A DNA stretch of 64,000 nt from GCA-2733415 sp049614485 (GCA_049614485.1 JBMZDR010000001.1:1-64000), one strand, 5' to 3'. Shown: positions 1-8,429, numbered from the stretch's first letter. Translations and numbers: made by a program. Notes: generated by a model from the letters alone, not told the origin.

Positions 1-134
1 AAATTGATTCTTTTTTATAATAATTCAGTTACATCTATTTATATGTTAGTCTTTTTACTATTGAAATGCCATTAATTTCTAATGATAGATTTCTTTATAC
101 GTCATAGTGTGGGTGATTAGTCAGTACAAAATAG

Positions 135-170
135 AAAAGCCCATACAAACAAGAGGTTTATAAGGGCTTT
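135..170 (-). terminator. Rho-independent terminator after tRNA-Ser
   Basis: On the minus strand the outer arms AAAGCCC and GGGCTTT enclose a second pairing block (ATAAAC with GTTTGT) and a short loop, and the stem ends in a short U run. It lies 12 bases past the tRNA-Ser and probably ends the rpsP-rimM-tRNA-Ser transcript. Confidence 0.6.
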
Positions 171-181
171 GTTGGTTAAAG

Positions 182-268
182 TAGAGGGGAAGGGATTCGA
201 ACCCTCGGTACCCTTGCGAGTACACTACCTTTCCAGGGTAGCCTATTCGACCGCTCTAGCACCCCTCT
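182..268 (-). tRNA. tRNA-Ser (anticodon GGA)
   Basis: The minus strand folds into a class II tRNA. The acceptor arms are AGAGGGG and CCCCTCT, and the D stem is CTA/TAG. The anticodon stem CTACC/GGTAG holds a CTGGAAA loop with anticodon GGA. A long variable arm with the paired GTAC arms typical of tRNA-Ser follows, then a T arm containing GGTTCGAATCC. The 3' CCA is not encoded. The gene starts 6 bases after the rimM stop, so it is probably co-transcribed with rpsP-rimM and released by processing. Confidence 0.95.
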
Positions 269-274
269 GAAAAA

Positions 275-802
275 TTAGTCTAAATAAAGGTCAATTAATC
301 CTTCTGGAGTATTGACAATAATTTGATTCTTAGCTCTGTCAACTTTTTTAATAAACTCATCATTAACAGGAATCAGTATTTCGGTGCCGTTCTTGTCGAC
401 AACAAATAATTCTTGAGCTCCTGTAGCATCAACAGTTTCAATAATTCCAACTTCTCCAAAATTTTCATCAACCATTGTGAAGCCTATAACTTCATGGTAA
501 TAAAATTTATTGCCTTCTAATTTTGGAAGTATGGCTAAAGGAAGATATAGTTCGGCTTTCATTAAAGCGTCAGCATCTTCTTCAGTATCAACTTCTTCAA
601 ATTTAATGCGGAGCAATTGTGTTTTATGAAGTTTACAGCTTTCAATAAAAAAAGGAATCAGATTATTTCGTAAAGAAATAAAAACTGATTCCAAATTTTT
701 AAATAATTCAGGTTCGTCCGTGTCTAATTTAACAAGGAGTTCTCCTTTAAAGCTATACTTCTTAACGATTTTTCCTAAATAGAAACAATCTTTAAGTTGC
801 AT
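275..802 (-). CDS. rimM: Ribosome maturation factor RimM
   Basis: This 175-residue protein matches RimM, the 30S assembly factor that binds uS19 and helps mature the 3' domain of 16S rRNA. The N-terminal RimM barrel covers about residues 5-85 (LGKIVKKYSFKGELLVKL) and a PRC-barrel domain covers about 95-172 (KFYYHEVIGF, ILIPVNDEFI). The length is normal for the family. It starts with ATG 3 bases after the rpsP stop on the same strand, the usual rpsP-rimM arrangement, so the two ribosome proteins are made from one message. tRNA-Ser follows closely. Confidence 0.95.
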   Translation of the reverse strand: MQLKDCFYLGKIVKKYSFKGELLVKLDTDEPELFKNLESVFISLRNNLIPFFIESCKLHKTQLLRIKFEEVDTEEDADALMKAELYLPLAILPKLEGNKFYYHEVIGFTMVDENFGEVGIIETVDATGAQELFVVDKNGTEILIPVNDEFIKKVDRAKNQIIVNTPEGLIDLYLD

Positions 803-805
803 ATG

Positions 806-1270
806 TTACTCTTCTTCTTGAGCAGGAGTTGCAGCAGCAATTCTTGCTTCGTTAATAGCTTTTTCAGCAGCTAAAGCAGCAGCAGCAGCATCAGATTCAG
901 CTTTTGCTAATCCGTCTTTCTTACCTTGTACTTTACCTTCTTTTTCAGCAACCCAAGCAGCAAATTTTGCTTCTACTTGTTCTTCAGTTAAAGCGCCTTT
1001 TGCAACACCACCTTTTAAGTGCTTTTTAAGCATAACTCCTTTGTAAGAAAGAATTGCTCTAGCAGTATCAGTTGGTTGTGCTCCTTTACCTAACCACTCT
1101 ACAGATCCGTCAACATCTAAGTTAATTTCTGCAGGGTTAACATTAGGATTGTAAGTTCCTAATTTTTCTAAAAATCTACCATCTCTTTTTGATCTTGAGT
1201 CAGCAGCTACGATCCAGTAAAAAGGCTTTCCTTTTTTACCATGTCTTTGTAATCTAATTTTAACAGGCAT
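806..1270 (-). CDS. rpsP: 30S ribosomal protein bS16
   Basis: The first 80 or so residues are a standard bS16 (MPVKIRLQRHGKKGKPFYWI, then SRSKRDGRFLEKLGTYNP). The remaining 70 are an extension absent from the 82-residue E. coli protein: a charged segment followed by an alanine- and glutamate-rich tail (about residues 118-154). Similar tails occur in other Bacteroidota bS16 proteins, so it is probably genuine rather than a frameshift. It is first gene of the rpsP-rimM-tRNA-Ser unit and has a full consensus promoter about 60 bases upstream. Confidence 0.95.
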   Translation of the reverse strand: MPVKIRLQRHGKKGKPFYWIVAADSRSKRDGRFLEKLGTYNPNVNPAEINLDVDGSVEWLGKGAQPTDTARAILSYKGVMLKKHLKGGVAKGALTEEQVEAKFAAWVAEKEGKVQGKKDGLAKAESDAAAAALAAEKAINEARIAAATPAQEEE

Positions 1271-1326
1271 AATGTGTTAATTTTTGAAGGTTCACGACCT
1301 TCGGTTATTAATTATAAATAAGTCTG

Positions 1327-1357
1327 CAAATATACAATGCTTTATTGAGATGACAAA
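1327..1357 (-). promoter_or_regulatory. Bacteroidota-type promoter for rpsP
   Basis: On the minus strand TTTG (1354-1357) is separated by exactly 19 bases from TATATTTG (1327-1334). This is the TTTG-N19-TAnnTTTG consensus read by the primary sigma factor of Bacteroidota. The predicted start lies about 50 bases upstream of the rpsP ATG. Confidence 0.75.
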
Positions 1358-1448
1358 CAGATTTTTAATTTTTTAAAACAGTCCTCTAAATGTCTGTTTT
1401 TGAGGAATTCATTAGCTTAGCAAAACTTAATTTTCAATAAAATGGCTG

Positions 1449-2057
1449 ATGGATTTATTTAATAATCGTTATGATGGAGAATACAATTTATTACCTAAGG
1501 ATGGAGAGGTAAATTATTATGGGGTTGTAATGAAAATTAACGCTGCAAATACGTATTACCAATCTTTGTTAGATACAATTAAATGGAGAAATGATGAAGC
1601 TGTACTGTTTGGTAAACGAATTATAACACAACGAAAAGTGGCTTGGTATGCTGATGAATCATTTGAATATGGATATTCCAATACAACTAAAGTAGCCTTA
1701 CCTTGGACTAATGATTTGTTAGAATTAAAGCAATTAACAGAAGAGTTAACTGGGGAATCATATAATTCATGTTTATTAAATTTATACCATAATGAAACTG
1801 AGGGTATGGCTTGGCACAGTGATGCAGAAAAGAAACTTAAAAGAAACGGTGCAATTGCCTCATTAAGTTTTGGTGCAGAACGCAAGTTTGCTTTCAAACA
1901 TAAAACAACCAAAGAAAAGGTAAATGTCATTTTGAGTCATGGGAGTTTGTTAGTGATGAAAGGTGCCACACAAACTAACTGGTTGCACCGGTTGCCTCCA
2001 ACAAAATTTAAAAAAGGCAAAAGAATAAATTTGACTTTTAGAATGATAGTTGAATAA
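1449..2057 (+). CDS. AlkB-like 2-oxoglutarate/Fe(II) dioxygenase
   Basis: A 202-residue protein of the AlkB family, close to the ALKBH2/3 type. These enzymes remove methyl groups from alkylated bases such as 1-methyladenine and 3-methylcytosine by oxidation. The iron ligands H123 and D125 (WHSD) and H180 (NWLHRLPP) are visible. The 2-oxoglutarate and substrate arginines R192 and R198 lie in RINLTFR. An earlier ATG at 1443 is in another frame and stops at once, so 1449 is the start. The gene stands alone, divergent from rpsP. The alkyltransferase-like gene near 24.0 kb is a second alkylation-response gene in the window. Confidence 0.9.
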   Translation: MDLFNNRYDGEYNLLPKDGEVNYYGVVMKINAANTYYQSLLDTIKWRNDEAVLFGKRIITQRKVAWYADESFEYGYSNTTKVALPWTNDLLELKQLTEELTGESYNSCLLNLYHNETEGMAWHSDAEKKLKRNGAIASLSFGAERKFAFKHKTTKEKVNVILSHGSLLVMKGATQTNWLHRLPPTKFKKGKRINLTFRMIVE

Positions 2058-2111
2058 AATTACTGTTCACAACTTCATTAAAACAATCAAAATTCACATA
2101 AATATTATGCT

Positions 2112-2119
2112 TAAATTTG
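2112..2119 (+). promoter_or_regulatory. -7 element of dnaE, probably giving a leaderless transcript
   Basis: TAAATTTG matches TAnnTTTG exactly and ends 4 bases before the dnaE ATG at 2124. Bacteroidota transcripts start roughly 5-7 bases past this element, so the mRNA would begin at or next to the start codon. No clear TTTG is seen 19 bases upstream. Confidence 0.45.
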
Positions 2120-2123
2120 GGGC

Positions 2124-5100
2124 ATGTATTTAATTTTTGACACAGAAACTACAGGACTTCCAAAACGTTGGGATGCTCCAATCACTGATACTGATAATTG
2201 GCCAAGATGTATTCAAATTGCTTGGCAATTGCATGATGAGTTAGGTAATTGCATAGAACATCAAGATTACTTGGTAAAAGCTGATGGGTTTAATATTCCG
2301 TATGATGCCGAAAAAATACATGGTATTTCAACAGCTTTAGCTAATGAGCAAGGAATTGGTTTGAAAGAGATGTTGGAGAAATTCAATATTGCCTTATCTA
2401 AATCGAAGTTTATAGTTGGTCAGAATGTTGGTTTTGACACCAATATAATGGGTGCTGAGTTTTGCAGGCTTGGTATAGAAAATAACCTACAAGAATTACC
2501 TGTATTAGATACCTGTACAGAACGTACAGCAAATTTGTGTGAAATTCCAGGAGGAAGAGGTGGTCGTTTTAAATTACCTACATTAACAGAGTTGCATAAT
2601 CATTTATTCGGAACCGGTTTTGGTGAGGCGCATAATGCTACTGCTGATGTTGAGGCAACCACGCGTTGTTTTTTCGAATTAATTAGAAAACGAAATTATA
2701 CTACTGAAGAGCTAGCAGTTTCAAGTGATTACTTTGAACGATTTGACACTAGAAATCCAAATACAATTCAAGTTGTAGGGTTAAAACACGTCAACTTAAA
2801 AAAAGAATCTGAGAAAATAAGCAAGCGAATAGAAAAAGAAGCTGATGTTATTTTTTCTAAAGAAGACATAGTTCAGAATCTTACCGTTTTACAAGAAGCA
2901 CAGTTTTCTCATCTGCATAATCATTCTCAATATTCGGTATTACAATCTACTATTCCTGTGCAAGGCTTGGTAAAGATTGCTGCTAAAAATGGTATGAATG
3001 CTGTTGCAATGACAGATCATGCCAATATGATGGGGGCGTTTCATTTTGTGAGTGCAGTACAAGGTCATAATAAAGGAGTAGAAGCTCGAAGAAAAGAAGC
3101 TGAAGAAAATGAGGAGGAATTTCATGAAAAACCTTTAAAAGGAATAATTGGATGTGAGCTGTTTGTCTGTGAAAATCATTTAGATAAATCAAGAAAAGAC
3201 AACGGGTATCAAGTCGTCTTTCTTGCAAAAAATAAAAACGGATATCACAACTTGGCAAAAATGTCTTCGTTAGGGCATACGCATGGTAAATACTATGTGC
3301 CAAGAATAGATAAAGACGTTGTAAAACAATATAAAGAAGATATCATTGTACTTACAGGAAATTTGTATGGTGAAGTGCCAAGTAAAGTATTAAACATAGG
3401 GGAGAATCAGGCTGAAGAAGCTTTGCTGTGGTGGAAACAAGAGTTTGGTGACGACTTGTATATTGAATTAATGCGTCACAATCAAGAAGATGAAAAACGC
3501 GTTAATCAAGTATTGATAGAGTTTTCTAAAAAACATGATGTCAAACTTGTAGCAACTAATAACACCTATTATGCCAATCAAGAAGATGCTAATGCACATG
3601 ATATTTTATTATGTGTAAAAGATGGTGAAAAACAAGCTACACCAATAGGTCGCGGACGCGGTTATCGTTATGGTTTACCTAATCAAGAGTACTATTTCAA
3701 GAGTCAAGATGAAATGAAGACACTCTTTAAAGACGTGCCAGATGCCATAACTAACGTGCAAGAAGTTGTTGATAAAATTGAATCATATACATTAGCTAGA
3801 GATGTATTGTTACCAGCTTTTGATATACCTGAACAGTTTCAATTTGAAGAAGATAAAGTTGATGGTGGTAAACGAGGAGAAAATGCATTTTTAAGGCATC
3901 TTACCTATGAAGGCGCCAAAAAGCGTTATGGTGAAATTACCTCTGAAATTGAAGAGCGACTTGACTTTGAATTAGAGGTTATTGAAAAAACAGGGTACCC
4001 TGGGTATTTCTTAATTGTAGAAGATTTTATCCGTGAAGCAAGAAACATGGATGTATCTGTTGGACCTGGTCGTGGATCAGCAGCAGGTTCTGTAGTTGCC
4101 TATTGTTTATGGATTACGAATTTAGACCCTATTAAGTATGATTTACTTTTTGAGCGTTTCTTAAATCCGGAACGTGTAAGTATGCCCGATATTGATATTG
4201 ATTTTGATGATGAAGGTCGTGGGCGCGTTATGCAATATGTAATTGATAAATACGGATCAAATCAGGTTGCTCAAATTATCACTTATGGTACAATGGCAGC
4301 AAAATCATCTATTAGAGATACAGCCAGAGTACTTGATTTGCCACTTTTTGAAGCCGATAAAATTGCAAAACTAATACCGAATACGAAGCTTGCTAAAATA
4401 TTCGGAAAATCAGAAAAAGAACTTCGTGAGAAATTCCGTTCTGAAGAAGTTGATAGTATTAACGAGTTATTGAATCTATCTGACGGTGATAACTTAGAAG
4501 CAGATACGATTAACCAAGCACGCATATTAGAAGGTTCTGTGCGTAATACAGGAATCCATGCTTGTGGAGTTATCATTACGCCAGACGATATTACCAAATT
4601 CGTTCCTGTTGCACTAGCAAAGGATTCGGAAATGTATTGTACGCAATTTGATAACTCAGTTGTTGAGGATGCCGGGTTGTTAAAAATGGATTTCTTGGGG
4701 TTAAAAACATTAACCTTAATAAAAGATACCGTAAAACTGGTAAAACAGAAACATGGTATTCAACTTGATCCAGAAACGTTTGACTTAGAAGATGTAAAAA
4801 CATATGAACTCTTTCAGCGAGGAGAAACAGTAGGGATATTTCAATATGAATCTGCAGGAATGCAGAAATATATGAAGGAATTAAAGCCAACTGTTTTTGC
4901 TGATTTAATTGCAATGAATGCGCTTTATCGTCCTGGACCAATTGAATATATTCCAAGTTTTATTGATAGGAAGCACGGTGATGAAGAAATTGTATATGAT
5001 TTAGAAGCAAGTAAAGAATATCTTGAAGAGACTTACGGTATTACAGTGTATCAAGAGCAGGTAATGTTACTGTCACAAAAACTAGCTGATTTTACTAAAG

Positions 5101-6506
5101 GTGAAGCCGATGTGTTGCGTAAGGCAATGGGTAAAAAACAAATTGCGGTATTGGCTAAAATGAAGCCTAAATTCATCAAACAAGCAGGAGTAAAGGGACA
5201 TGATGAAGCTGTTTTAGAAAAAATTTGGACTGACTGGGAGGCATTCGCTTCTTACGCTTTTAATAAATCACACTCTACATGTTACGCATGGATTGCTTAC
5301 CAAACAGCCTATTTAAAAGCACATTATCCTGCTGAATATATGGCGGCAGTGTTATCGAATAATATGAATGATATCAAGCAGGTTACATTTTTTATGGATG
5401 AATGTAAACGTATGGGGCTTGAAGTTTTAGGGCCTTGTGTAAATGAATCCTATTATAAGTTTACTGTTAATGATAACAATGCAGTGCGTTTCGGAATGGG
5501 CGCTGTAAAAGGTGTAGGTAGTGGAGCAGTGGCAACTATTGTTGCGCATAGAGAAGAAGACGGGAAATATAAATCAGTATTTGATTTAGCAAAACGAATA
5601 GATTTGCGAGCAGCAAATAAGAAAGCTTTTGAAAATTTAGCTTTAGCAGGAGGCTTTGATACTTTTGAAGGAACTCACAGAGCACAATATTTGTATGATG
5701 CTGGTGATGGACAGATGTTTATTGAAAAAGTATTAAAATACGCTGCTAAATACCAAGAAAGTCAGAATTCATCTCAAGTGAGCTTATTTGGTGAAGCATC
5801 AGATGTGCAAATTCCAGAACCTGTTGTGCCACCATGTGACGATTGGGGAACCATGCAAAAACTCTCTCAAGAACGAGATGTGGTTGGGGTTTTTATATCT
5901 GGGCATCCGTTAGATGATTTTCAGAATGAAATAAAATACTTCTGTAACTCAGACTTATCTCATCTAAAAAACTTAGAGCCTTTAGTAAATAGAGAAGTGT
6001 CGTTTGCCGGAATAGTAACCTCTGTAGAGCACAGAGTGTCTAAAAACGGAAAGGGATGGGCAACATTCATTATTGAAGATTATAATGAAGCTCATGAATT
6101 TAGAATATTTGGAGAAGAGTATTTAAAGCAACGCCATTTCTTAATTGTAAATTCTTTTGTATATGTGAAGTTGTTTATAAAACCAGGATGGATAAATAAG
6201 GAAACTGGTAAGCCTACAGAGCCAAGAATACAATTCAATAGTTTTGAGTTGCTGCAAGATGTAATGACAAAACATTCTAAAAAACTAACCATTCAATTGA
6301 AAATAGATGATTTATCAGCAGAGAAAATAACCAATTTAAAGCAAACAGTTGATGCGCATGCGGGCGAAAAACAATTAAGTTTCATTATCTATGAGTTAAA
6401 CGATAAGTTAAAATTGAATATGTTAAGTAGAACTCAGAAAGTAGGAATAACAAACGAGTTTCTTAATGCTTTAGAAGAACAACATATAAATTACAAGTTA
6501 AATTAA
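2124..6506 (+). CDS. dnaE: DNA polymerase III alpha subunit with N-terminal DEDDh exonuclease
   Basis: The replicative polymerase alpha subunit, 1460 residues against 1160 in E. coli. The extra length is an N-terminal DnaQ-like proofreading domain with Exo I D6-T-E8, Exo II D105 (NVGFD) and Exo III H170 and D175 (HNATAD). The PHP domain follows (HLHNHS at 263, MTDH at 297). The catalytic aspartates of the polymerase are D689 and D691 (PDIDIDFD) and D856 (KMDFLGL). A tandem HhH region and an OB fold (about 1288-1340) come next. Proofreading and synthesis are thus in one chain, an arrangement also found in other flavobacteria. Residue 1 lies only 5 residues before the first exonuclease ligand, which fixes the start. 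Confidence 0.95.
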   Translation: MYLIFDTETTGLPKRWDAPITDTDNWPRCIQIAWQLHDELGNCIEHQDYLVKADGFNIPYDAEKIHGISTALANEQGIGLKEMLEKFNIALSKSKFIVGQNVGFDTNIMGAEFCRLGIENNLQELPVLDTCTERTANLCEIPGGRGGRFKLPTLTELHNHLFGTGFGEAHNATADVEATTRCFFELIRKRNYTTEELAVSSDYFERFDTRNPNTIQVVGLKHVNLKKESEKISKRIEKEADVIFSKEDIVQNLTVLQEAQFSHLHNHSQYSVLQSTIPVQGLVKIAAKNGMNAVAMTDHANMMGAFHFVSAVQGHNKGVEARRKEAEENEEEFHEKPLKGIIGCELFVCENHLDKSRKDNGYQVVFLAKNKNGYHNLAKMSSLGHTHGKYYVPRIDKDVVKQYKEDIIVLTGNLYGEVPSKVLNIGENQAEEALLWWKQEFGDDLYIELMRHNQEDEKRVNQVLIEFSKKHDVKLVATNNTYYANQEDANAHDILLCVKDGEKQATPIGRGRGYRYGLPNQEYYFKSQDEMKTLFKDVPDAITNVQEVVDKIESYTLARDVLLPAFDIPEQFQFEEDKVDGGKRGENAFLRHLTYEGAKKRYGEITSEIEERLDFELEVIEKTGYPGYFLIVEDFIREARNMDVSVGPGRGSAAGSVVAYCLWITNLDPIKYDLLFERFLNPERVSMPDIDIDFDDEGRGRVMQYVIDKYGSNQVAQIITYGTMAAKSSIRDTARVLDLPLFEADKIAKLIPNTKLAKIFGKSEKELREKFRSEEVDSINELLNLSDGDNLEADTINQARILEGSVRNTGIHACGVIITPDDITKFVPVALAKDSEMYCTQFDNSVVEDAGLLKMDFLGLKTLTLIKDTVKLVKQKHGIQLDPETFDLEDVKTYELFQRGETVGIFQYESAGMQKYMKELKPTVFADLIAMNALYRPGPIEYIPSFIDRKHGDEEIVYDLEASKEYLEETYGITVYQEQVMLLSQKLADFTKGEADVLRKAMGKKQIAVLAKMKPKFIKQAGVKGHDEAVLEKIWTDWEAFASYAFNKSHSTCYAWIAYQTAYLKAHYPAEYMAAVLSNNMNDIKQVTFFMDECKRMGLEVLGPCVNESYYKFTVNDNNAVRFGMGAVKGVGSGAVATIVAHREEDGKYKSVFDLAKRIDLRAANKKAFENLALAGGFDTFEGTHRAQYLYDAGDGQMFIEKVLKYAAKYQESQNSSQVSLFGEASDVQIPEPVVPPCDDWGTMQKLSQERDVVGVFISGHPLDDFQNEIKYFCNSDLSHLKNLEPLVNREVSFAGIVTSVEHRVSKNGKGWATFIIEDYNEAHEFRIFGEEYLKQRHFLIVNSFVYVKLFIKPGWINKETGKPTEPRIQFNSFELLQDVMTKHSKKLTIQLKIDDLSAEKITNLKQTVDAHAGEKQLSFIIYELNDKLKLNMLSRTQKVGITNEFLNALEEQHINYKLN

Positions 6507-6582
6507 AGATCTATTACTAAAATTGATTTCAGTATAAATAAATACGATGAATGAGATTGTAAGTTTTCGTCAAATATTTGAC

Positions 6583-6590
6583 TACATTTG
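6583..6590 (+). promoter_or_regulatory. -7 element upstream of trxA
   Basis: TACATTTG fits TAnnTTTG and lies 33 bases before the trxA ATG. The nearest TTG upstream is 23 bases away, longer than the usual 19-21, so only the -7 half is well supported. Confidence 0.4.
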
Positions 6591-6623
6591 TGAAATAGAT
6601 TACTAATTTAAAATAAAATAAAA

Positions 6624-6941
6624 ATGGCATTAGAAATAACAGACGCAACATTTGAAGAAGTAGTATTAAATTCAGACAAGCCAGTATTGGTTGATTTCTG
6701 GGCAGCTTGGTGTGGACCATGTAGAATGGTTGGGCCAGTTATTGATGAAGTGAGTGATGAGTACGAAGGAAAAGCTGTTGTAGGAAAAGTAGATGTTGAT
6801 GCAAACCAAGAATTTGCAGCTAAATACGGTGTAAGAAACATCCCTACAGTACTATTATTCCATAAAGGAGAAATGATTAGCAGGCAAGTAGGAGTGTCTC
6901 CTAAAAACGCTTATACAGATGCAATTGATGCAGCTTTGTAA
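6624..6941 (+). CDS. trxA: Thioredoxin
   Basis: A single-domain cytoplasmic thioredoxin of 105 residues. The active site WCGPC has its redox cysteines at C30 and C33, and the cis-proline loop is RNIPTVLLF. There is no signal peptide, so it is the general cytoplasmic disulfide reductase rather than a periplasmic relative. It follows dnaE on the same strand after a 117-base gap with its own -7 element, and a strong terminator closes the unit. Confidence 0.96.
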   Translation: MALEITDATFEEVVLNSDKPVLVDFWAAWCGPCRMVGPVIDEVSDEYEGKAVVGKVDVDANQEFAAKYGVRNIPTVLLFHKGEMISRQVGVSPKNAYTDAIDAAL

Positions 6942-6966
6942 TTAGAACTTTATAATTAATAATAAT

Positions 6967-6999
6967 AAAAAAGGTTTGGCGTCTCGCCAAACCTTTTTT
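6967..6999 (+). terminator. Rho-independent terminator after trxA
   Basis: GGTTTGGCG and CGCCAAACC form a perfect 9-bp stem around a TCT loop, flanked by A and T runs. It lies 25 bases after the trxA stop. Confidence 0.9.
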
Positions 7000-7047
7000 A
7001 TTTTAGTAAACTAGCTTTTACACATAAGGCTTTGCAGATAATTTTAT

Positions 7048-7977
7048 ATGGCAATAAAAAGAGAACTTAATCAATCTAAGGTGTATTTCAATTTACAATT
7101 TCTAGCGTCGCAAATTGTAGAGGGAATGATAACGGGAATTCATAAAAGTCCTTTTCACGGGTTTTCTTCAGAATTTGCAGAACATAAAGTGTATAATAAT
7201 GGAGAAAGCACAAAGCATATTGATTGGAAGTTGTTTGCTAAAACCGATAAGCTCTTTACAAAACGGTACGAGGAAGAAACGAACTTACGTTGTCATTTAA
7301 TACTTGATAACTCGGCATCAATGCATTATCCAAAGCGTGATAAATTCTCTGTATCTAAACTAAATAAAATCGGATTTTCTGTTTTGGCAAGCGCGGTATT
7401 AATACACTTACTAAAAAAACAACGCGATGCTGTGGGATTAAGTGTTTACGGTGCTAATTATGATGTTTATACTCCAGAAAAAGGGAGTGAGCGTCATTTT
7501 AATTTATTGTTACATCAATTAGAAAATGCCTTAAACTCATCTCCAAAACAATCAGATACAAACACTGTAAAGTATATACATGAAATTGCTGAGAAACTTC
7601 ATAAAAGATCATTGATCTGTTTTTTTACTGATCTGTTTCAATATGAAGCAAAAACGGAAGATTTGTTTGCAGCATTACACCATTTAAAATACAACAAACA
7701 TGAAGTGGTGTTGTTTCATACATTAGACTATACAACAGAAGTTAATTTTGACTTTGATGAAACACCAAAAAGTTTTGTAGATGTGGAGACCAATGAAAAG
7801 GTTGACTTATATGCTCAAAATATAAAAGAGTTGTATTCAGATAAAGCAAAAAAATACATAGCAGATATTAAATTAGAATGTGCTAAATATAATATCAAAT
7901 ACGTGCCAGTTGCTGTTACAGATAATTTTGATAAAATAATGAACACCTATCTTGTTGAAAGACAAAAATTTGGGTAA
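7048..7977 (+). CDS. DUF58 domain protein (von Willebrand A-like)
   Basis: A 309-residue protein of the DUF58 family. The hallmark block lies at 57-77 (HIDWKLFAKTDKLFTKRYEE). It leads into a vWA-like strand with a partial metal-site motif D87-N-S89-A-S91. No membrane segment or signal peptide is seen. DUF58 proteins usually sit beside MoxR ATPases and BatA/B proteins in presumed chaperone or stress loci. Here no MoxR gene is adjacent, so the partner must lie elsewhere. The specific role is unknown. The start is the ATG at 7048, after the trxA terminator. Confidence 0.85.
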   Translation: MAIKRELNQSKVYFNLQFLASQIVEGMITGIHKSPFHGFSSEFAEHKVYNNGESTKHIDWKLFAKTDKLFTKRYEEETNLRCHLILDNSASMHYPKRDKFSVSKLNKIGFSVLASAVLIHLLKKQRDAVGLSVYGANYDVYTPEKGSERHFNLLLHQLENALNSSPKQSDTNTVKYIHEIAEKLHKRSLICFFTDLFQYEAKTEDLFAALHHLKYNKHEVVLFHTLDYTTEVNFDFDETPKSFVDVETNEKVDLYAQNIKELYSDKAKKYIADIKLECAKYNIKYVPVAVTDNFDKIMNTYLVERQKFG

Positions 7978-8014
7978 TTAAAGTTAAAATAAATGAAAAA
8001 AAACAATCTTTTTC

Positions 8015-8045
8015 TTTGGCGGTAGTCTAATCTATTCTATATTTG
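8015..8045 (+). promoter_or_regulatory. Promoter of tRNA-Asp copy 1
   Basis: TTTG (8015-8018), 19 bases, TATATTTG (8038-8045): a perfect match to the Bacteroidota consensus, 18 bases before the tRNA 5' end. Confidence 0.85.
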
Positions 8046-8063
8046 CACTCGCTATATGCAAAC

Positions 8064-8137
8064 GGTCTGGTAGTTCAGCTGGTTAGAATACATGCCTGTC
8101 ACGCATGGGGTCGCGGGTTCGAATCCCGTCCAGACCG
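8064..8137 (+). tRNA. tRNA-Asp (anticodon GTC), copy 1
   Basis: A standard 74-base tRNA. The acceptor arms are GGTCTGG and CCAGACC with discriminator G at 8137. The anticodon stem CATGC/GCATG holds a CTGTCAC loop with anticodon GTC. The T arm is CGGGTTCGAATCCCG. CCA is not encoded. An identical copy follows at 8430. Confidence 0.97.
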
Positions 8138-8152
8138 CAAAATAGCAAAAAT

Positions 8153-8178
8153 AAGCTCCAAGAAGTTGGGGCTTTTTT
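8153..8178 (+). terminator. Terminator after tRNA-Asp copy 1
   Basis: AAGCTCCAA pairs with TTGGGGCTT (one G-U pair) around a GAAG tetraloop, followed by a T run. It lies 15 bases past the tRNA. Confidence 0.85.
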
Positions 8179-8204
8179 CTGCGCCAAACGTTAGTTGTGT
8201 TGTT

Positions 8205-8295
8205 TTGACAAATGTAGTGTTTGTCAATGGTTTAGTAGTAAACCGATGAAAAGCTTCCCAAAATTCCTTTAAAGGATCATCGGGATGCTTTTTTT
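8205..8295 (+). other. Row of three hairpins after tRNA-Asp copy 1
   Basis: Beyond the tRNA terminator lie three consecutive inverted repeats. TTGACAAA/TTTGTCAA (8205-8227) and GGTTTA/TAAACC with a GTAG loop (8229-8244) are perfect. AAAAGC-TCCC pairs with GGGA-GCTTTT (8249-8292) with one mismatch, and runs into a 7-T tract. The last hairpin is terminator-like. The block has no long open frame and is copied with the tRNA. It may be a structured read-through RNA or simply a backup terminator; its function is unknown. Confidence 0.6.
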
Positions 8296-8380
8296 AGTTT
8301 AGCAAACTCAAGTAAGTGTCTCTCATTATAATCACCAATTGTTTACGAAATAAAAAATAGTATTAAATATCACTTTTTTC

Positions 8381-8411
8381 TTTGTGGGTATTTAAATCTA
8401 TTCTATATTTG
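8381..8411 (+). promoter_or_regulatory. Promoter of tRNA-Asp copy 2
   Basis: TTTG (8381-8384), 19 bases, TATATTTG (8404-8411). The boxes and spacing equal those of copy 1 although the surrounding bases differ, which suggests selection to keep this copy expressed. Confidence 0.85.
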
Positions 8412-8429
8412 CACTCGCTATATGCAAAC

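Larger units (their letters stand above)
8015..8300 (+). repeat. Direct tandem repeat, copy 1 (promoter, tRNA-Asp, hairpins)
   Basis: This block recurs 366 bases downstream at 8381-8665. From 8031 to 8300 the copies differ only by one substitution (G at 8165, A in copy 2) and one missing T in a TTT run. The promoter region upstream is similar but more divergent while keeping the two promoter boxes. Each copy is a complete transcription unit: promoter, tRNA-Asp, terminator and a row of hairpins. Confidence 0.95.
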
